Of a stretch of DNA of 64,000 nucleotides, positions 57,366 through 64,000 are shown piece after piece. Source of the DNA: Catonia carolina (taxonomy: Eukaryota > Arthropoda > Insecta > Hemiptera > Achilidae); assembly GCA_035578175.1 (NCBI GenBank), contig JAQMRL010000001.1, positions 431,967,545 through 432,031,544 of the forward strand, given 5' to 3'. The notes beneath the pieces were generated by a model. That model was not told the DNA's origin and made no database searches. It saw only the letters and a program-made list of their open reading frames with translations. The position numbers and the translations under genes are program-made. How positions within the stretch are numbered: position 1 is the stretch's first letter; every line of letters starts with the position of its first letter.

Positions 57366-58199
57366 AATGGAGGAGATGATATAATCTGATATATATTGTG
57401 CGAAAGTCTTACAGTTTGTAGAACTATTTATTCAGAGTTGCTTATTGTATTTTGTCTTAACAGAACCAAGAAAAACATTAATTCTATTGTGTTAAGATGT
57501 AATTAAATTGCTGATAATTAAAAACTAGATACAAAATTTGTCATTTATTTCAGTGTTGTATTATTGCGTTTAATTAATACTTCTTAAAAGATTAAGACAT
57601 ATTTCAACAGTTGTAAGTTAATTTTTAATTAACTAAACAACTTTTAATTGAAGTTAAAAGTTTTATCTTAAGTTTTAAATTTATGTTATAAAGATAAGAA
57701 AACAACACTTTATTATACAGTTTTATTAGGAAACTCGAAACGCTTGCCTTCTTTTACACTATTACTTTTACCACTTAGTTTTAAGTGGGGTAGGTTATCA
57801 GTCGGGAGGTTTGAATAGGGAATTGTGGGTAGTGATTGACCCAATGGCTCTTGTACATCAATCAAATGGAGCATTAAGGGAACTTCCCCTCTTATCCAAA
57901 AGAAATACCGAACTGAGATGCTGTGACGCCCGGAATGATTTAGTGCATTACATTCCCTATTCCTTTCAATACCTAGTTCTCTTTCATATTTACCAACATA
58001 AAACATATGGAACATAACCTAATATTTTTAACTAATATATTAAACCGAATTCATACTCGTTATCAATCATTTGTTGACAAAAGAAATTAGTGCTCTACAT
58101 TCAGTTTATAGCTGCACTAGAAACGCGTTCATCCAAACTTGATGGGATCAAGTCCTTTTCGGATAAGCCGAAACCTTAATTAAAACGTTATTTATCACA
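57366..58199. other. spacer with an unassigned 100-codon frame
   Basis: 57713-58015 (minus) is open for 100 codons and less AT-rich than the flanks. No domain, splice or promoter support, so I do not call it a gene. Confidence 0.35.
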
Positions 58200-58735
58200 T
58201 GGGGGACAACAAAAAATGCCAATATAGACATTTAAGAACGTTTTCAAACAAAATTTTTACGATCATCTCTTAGGATACTATGGTACATACGAAATAAATA
58301 TATCTATAACGACATACGACTTAACTCAGTAAGACAGGAAATTACGCGCTTTAGCAAAACATACGAACAAAGACTAAACGGACATCCAAATCATCTCGCG
58401 ATAAAGTTACTGGACAACATTGACTATACGTTTACAAGACTTAACAGATACAACGAGTTGGATTTACTTAACAGATTCGAACATAATTAACTTTTTATTT
58501 TCGATATTTTTATGTGCATGTGTATAAATATTTTATTTTTTGTTAATTTTAAATTTCAAAGTTAATTTTTAAAATTACAAAAAGGTTATCTGTAACAATT
58601 ATTATTAATGTATAAGTTAATGTTGTTGTAAATTTGTCTTTTCTATCTCAACCTTATTACTTATTGTTCTTGTTCATTTATAACAGAACAGATTGTAATA
58701 TTGTTGATTTGTAAAAAAATTAAAAAAATTATCAA
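58200..58735 (+). mobile_element. Jockey-like LINE ORF2 tail and 3' UTR
   Basis: RNDIRLNSVRQEITRFSKTY, EQRLNGHPNHLAIKLLDNID and TRLNRYNELDLLNRFEHN-stop parallel the end of the 533-codon RT frame (LLDNSDTLRRLQRFDPLDL). The 3' UTR runs to an A-rich end near 58735. Confidence 0.65.
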
Positions 58736-58911
58736 ATGAGGGTAACGCACGGCTGAACTTGAAGATTTTACGGGTGGCTACACTACAGGAGCCATTAGGA
58801 CTCTATTCGTTCTTTATTTATAACCCGACGACTGATCCGATGGTTCATTCAACCTGTCAATTATTACTATAACTACAACTATAGGTTAGTGCTATAACAG
58901 AACAACATCGT

Positions 58912-60169
58912 AAAAATCTGGTGGTTCACACCAGATTTATCTTTAAGTTATTCCACTTTATTTGACTTTATCTTTCCAATGTAGATAATGTCCATATATT
59001 TTTTTTGTAAAAGTGTATTTCTTTTACAATTAGTTTACAAATACAAAAACTTTAAGCAAAGACGAGAAAATCTGAGTACTGACCTTAGAAATAAAATAAA
59101 CACCACACTCAAGAGTGTGTTTTAACAAGACTAAATGTAAAGAAAAATATATAAGTTATGTATATATATGTACAAAACTAAATTTGATGAACTGTGAATT
59201 AACATCTTGAAACACAAAGTTCTTGAAGCTGGAGATGATGACGTTGATAGAGATGATAACGATGCCTATTGTTCATATAACCTGTTTACTAATGAGTAAA
59301 CAATGTAAAAAGAAAAACATAACCTAATTTTAATCAGGAGTGAATGACGCAAAATGAAACTCTACCTTTGAAGAACTTAAAAATATGGAAAGTCAGTAAT
59401 TTCCTCTAAACTAGGTTCTTTAGAAAACAATATTTGACTATATAGTACACTTTTGTCGTAAAATGGATACTAAGGCTGGAATCTTAAAATAATCCCATTT
59501 TTTATTGATTTTGATGAAAAAGAAAACAGAAAATCGCTAATTTCCGCTTAACTAAGCATTAGATCTATACAAAAAATGTTTAAAATAAAATTTGTAGGTT
59601 TTTAAATTTTCTACAACTTTAATTATAGGATCTTATACAATATACATTAAAATTATGTCTTAAGTATATTATTAGACCTGTATGTTTTTGCTCTAAAATA
59701 CATATTAAGGGTACAATATTAAAAAAAACACAGTCTCTTCAAGAATTTCAGCTGACATGGAACTTTCCCTATCTTGTAGAGCATAAAATATGTTGTAAAT
59801 GAGCCGATTTTTTTAACAAAAATCGTAGATACCGGTTTTAGAAAATTTCAAAAAAGTGAAAAATTGCACGAATAAACTAAAGAGCTTCTACTTCCGGTTG
59901 GGTTGACCGATTTAAATAAAAATTTCGTATTGGGTCCTATATTGGTACCTAACTTAAATTTCAAAATTTAACTTCGTACAATGTTCCGGTCTTGAGATAT
60001 TTGTTCTTACATACACACAGCCCAATCACTAAAAACAAGTTTTTAGGGTTTAGGGAGTCTGAATACGTGAATACCTGGTAAAAACTCTCTTTCGAAAAAT
60101 TGGCAGGAAACAATTAATTACTTTAATTCCCTATATATTCATATAGTAGCCTACCAGAGAAAGTAAAAA
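58912..60169 (-). mobile_element. HINE/DINE-1-like element, copy 7 (diverged)
   Basis: Opens AAAAATCTGGTGGTTCACAC and closes with a damaged 5' hairpin and AGAGAAAGTAAAAAT. Interior units are recognisable but much diverged, with extra sequence near 59010-59290. The CA microsatellite is reduced to a few units at 60010-60018. Confidence 0.6.
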
Positions 60170-60179
60170 TTTCCTCTCC

Positions 60180-60312
60180 ATATGCACTACGTTGGCGTAG
60201 TGGTTAGCGATACTGCCTTCTACGCCGGGGTCCCGAGTTCGATTCCCAGTCAGGTTTGGCATTTTTCATCACTCATTTTCATATATCATAATTCTCCTCC
60301 GTCTGCATTATA
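60180..60312 (+). mobile_element. tRNA-derived SINE
   Basis: GTTGGCGTAGTGGTTAGCG (A-box region) and CGAGTTCGATTCCCAGTCAGG (B box), followed by TTTTTCATCACTCATTTTC and CCTCCGTCTGCATTA. The last word also occurs (reversed) in the SINE-A copies at 57.1 and 63.5 kb. Confidence 0.6.
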
Positions 60313-61511
60313 CTAAGAACAAAATATTTAAACGGAGCGAGTTCTCGTCTCGTGTATCCCTTCCACAACCTCTTATATACTGATAGTACTCCCCTTACGC
60401 TCTTTGGCTCTTTACAGTGTTACAAGAAGTACACTGCTTTTACGTGTTAGATTAAAAAAAATAGTTTATTCACTTTACTTTTTAATTTACTGTATTTGTT
60501 ATTTATTGTATTTATTTACTGCAGTTGGATAATATATTATTAATATATATAAAGTATAAATAGAATTGTAATGTATTTACATATAAATTGTAATGTAATT
60601 TACATCTTGTTTTTAAACATGCGTGCAGTAGTCCTGTACAATCAAATACGATAAGCTAATTTTTAAACACGAAAAAAAACAGTTTGGAATTTTTCTTTTT
60701 TTAATTTGAATCTTTTTTTGAACGCATACGTCGCAAGTATAATAAATTTATCAATTGATGTGTATTAGATGTTATAGGCGGAGGACATTTTTTTGAGCGT
60801 AATTGGTGAAGTAAACTTTAAAATAAGATATAATTTTCAAGTCAATAGGAGCAGTAAGAGAGGAAAAATTGCTCGACTGATGGGAATGGTGAAGTGAGGA
60901 AGTGCAGAAGTACACAGCAAACTCCCACCCGCATAAATTTATCGTGCTCATTACAGCAGAAAATGCAAAACAGTCAGACGTAAAACAAAAAAAACAATAT
61001 GCATATGCACCAACTGAAGAATGGAGAAGAATTCCCCCCTTTAACTGCCTCTTTGTGATATTTAAAGCAGCGTCACCGATTATTAACAGCTGAATCGACA
61101 ATAGAGGAATAGTATCGATGCTCAAAAGTGGGAGAGATGAAAACAGTACAAGCAGAGCAAGTCACGTCTTCCAAGTATTTTTTAATTTGTTAAATAATAT
61201 AGCCCTACAGTAATGTTACACTCCTTAATTTACAAAATTTCGATTGGGAAATAAAAGGTTTTTAACCAAATATGCATTCTACTATGATCATAAGTTCTTA
61301 ATTTATTTTACATGTACGATTGACGTACGGTCAATAAACGCACTGCGCACCTAATGCGAGACGGATGGTGGTAGTACCTATTATTCCTGTGGCATGTAGG
61401 AGGCAGGATTCCGCCCCACATCACCTTATTTATACTCGTATATCACTAGGTACATTTATGAAGTTCGTTTAATTTTCTTGCAAAACAATAAAGCATTCGT
61501 AAAAATACCAA
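60313..61511. other. AT-rich spacer
   Basis: A 117-codon minus frame (60772-61125) has no recognisable domain; not called. Confidence 0.4.
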
Positions 61512-62534
<1,023 letters not shown>

Positions 62535-63508
62535 TTCTTCATAATTTAAAATAAATTTTTTTGCCCGGTTTCGAATTAACGGATTCCGGATAAACGCGTT
62601 TCGGTGTATTTAAAAAAAAAACATAAAATTGATTAATGGTAAAAATACCCATGACAAAGATCTATTCATTTTCAAAATTTAAAACCCCTATACTTCAGAA
62701 AATTGAATTTCCGTATGCTCACGAGAACATACAAATGGTAGTATCCTAGTTATACGTTGTTTATACGTTATTTATTGATTTCTCTGTTGCTACATTTAGA
62801 CCATTTTAACGCTGAAATGTAATGTATATCTGACATGTTGATTTTATGCATTTACATAAAATAACGTATGTGCAATATGACATCTGACAAAATTTACCTT
62901 GTTATTATGTATGTTAACAGAACTTGTTTATTTATTGTACGATAGAAATGTGTCACCACTTAAAATAATGCACAATTATGTAAATTCTTTGTGAACAGCA
63001 TCTCAAGTTGAATTTGTTATGAATGGGTGGACGTGTTGCTATTCATAACATCTAAAATTATTTTTATTAGTTTATAGTTTTGTTAGTCTTTTTAGAGATC
63101 AATTTTAAGGTAAAATACAGGCTAAATGTAACCTACAGTAATCTGTGAAATTTCTCGCAAAGTAGTTCTATCAGTTACAAATTTAGAGCAGTAGAATTAA
63201 ATTTAAAACTGCGCATTTGTATACGAGTGAATTCCAAAGAATGGCCGATAAAGACTGGTGTAGAAGAAGCAGAACACTTGAAAAGAAAAATCCATTCAAG
63301 ATAACGGGTCCGAAGATAGTAGATGGAACAGATTACAAGGAAGATATTTTTGTTCGTTTTAAAACAAAAACAGGGCAAGAAAGAGGTCGGGGGAGAGAGA
63401 GAGAAATACCATACATAATTCCGGAGACCATTCTCATTTGTCTGGGATTACGAAAAAAATTCTGTTTAAATATGATTATGAATTTTTTTACGATTTCTGT
63501 TCTTTCTT
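62535..63508. other. AT-rich spacer with unassigned small frames
   Basis: A 105-codon plus frame at 63217-63534 contains a GRGRERE low-complexity run and extends into a SINE; no domain recognised. Confidence 0.4.
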
Positions 63509-63700
63509 ATTCGACAATACTTTTTTTTGTTTAACTTCCGACTGTTTTGCAATTTCTGCTAATGCAGACGGTGAATGATGAAATGATTTTTGTAACGTAT
63601 GAAAAAATGCCGTGCCTGAATGGGATTCGAACCCAAGACCACACGATGAGAGGCGAGCACGTTACCAACTTCGCCAATGCGGCCGGCATTCGACAATACT
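63509..63700 (-). mobile_element. SINE-A copy with 13-bp target duplication
   Basis: Minus tRNA-like SINE (head at GGCCGCATTGGCGAAGTTGG read on minus, B box GGTTCGAATCCC). ATTCGACAATACT flanks it at 63509-63521 and 63688-63700. Element 166 bp. Confidence 0.88.
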
Positions 63701-64000
63701 GAGTCACCAGTAATTAAGATTACATATTTTTGCTGTTTTAGCTGCTAAAACAGCTTTGTGAAGGGTAGTCTCTCATTATTTCTATAAATAACACAAAAGT
63801 AATGGCTTTTAGGGGTAAAGTACCTATTCGAATGAAAAAAGTACTGGAAATTAAGGTGTTGGAGAAGGTTTCACATTTTAAGTTATAGTTACTTGAGTCA
63901 CGAGTTTGCCCTTGTTTGCAACGAGGGGTAAAGAGGGAAAAGCTTCAGTGGGCATGCGCGACTGCTTTAATTTCAGTGCAACAAACACAACAACTTATAC
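63701..64000. other. unassigned sequence to window end
   Basis: Nothing recognised. Confidence 0.4.

Noticed and set aside
57713..58015. 100-codon minus frame as a gene
   Set aside because: No recognisable domain or supporting signals.
3600..60150. TAGCCTA/TAGGCTA heptamers as part of the TAGGCCTA phenomenon
   Set aside because: About ten were noted against roughly seven expected, so no clear enrichment. One at 60148 coincides with a 6-bp length difference in a HINE copy, but the alignment there is ambiguous.
60180..60250. Possible tRNA gene
   Set aside because: Same reasoning: tRNA-like head of a SINE with no plausible mature tRNA 3' end.
60772..61125. 117-codon minus frame as a gene
   Set aside because: No domain, no promoter or splice support, and composition like the surrounding spacer.
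63217..63534. 105-codon plus frame as a gene
   Set aside because: Low-complexity arginine/glutamate run and overlap with a SINE insertion.

Overview
This window looks like non-coding DNA from an arthropod nuclear genome, most likely an insect and perhaps a hemipteran. It is AT-rich, has no bacterial-style gene packing, and carries Jockey-type, R1-type and RTE-type LINE pieces, tRNA-derived SINEs, mariner, a classical insect-type Helitron and a DINE-1/HINE-like family. No intact host protein-coding gene could be recognised. The longest open frame (32309-33910) is a 5'-truncated non-LTR reverse transcriptase.

Layout. 0.3-10 kb: two copies of an about 1-kb HINE-like element (311-1281 plus, 6654-7679 minus), decayed LINE tails, and a tRNA-SINE with a clear 11-bp target duplication (4274-4500). 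10-17 kb: a 390-bp SINE-like family (SINE-D), RTE-type and Jockey-type LINE ends, and a wrecked mariner (14926-16065). 17.5-18.7 kb: a repeat with a TATA box and initiator, split by a TIR element. 20.9-28 kb: LINE tails, an R1-like 3' end, mariner debris and a SINE with a fold-back head. 29.1-29.5 kb: a long TTC/TCC tract. 30-36 kb: SINE pieces, the RT-bearing LINE, and an R1-like LINE nested in a Jockey-like LINE with a 14-bp target duplication. 35.7-37.7 kb: SINE-D copies forming a near-perfect 237-bp palindrome and a nested self-insertion. 39.8-47 kb: another HINE copy, two TTAA-flanked elements, a LINE minus copy, and a deleted mariner sitting in the TATA box of the second copy of the promoter-bearing repeat. 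48.4-49.0 kb: a GC/CpG-rich island with TATA box, histone-type stem-loop and splice-donor-like site, the best candidate for a host promoter or exon. 50-64 kb: Helitron, more HINE copies (one split by a LINE, one by a SINE), further SINEs and LINE tails.

There is no gene pathway here. What the window records is layered insertion, and several insertions can be polarised because paralogous empty sites lie in the same window. The observation I rate highest is the palindromic octamer TAGGCCTA: 13 copies by hand count against roughly 0.6 expected from base composition. In all three cases where a paralogous sequence is available, the octamer coincides with an exact 6-bp length difference, as if GGCCTA were inserted after a TA. 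All calls are by eye; no alignment or database search was run.
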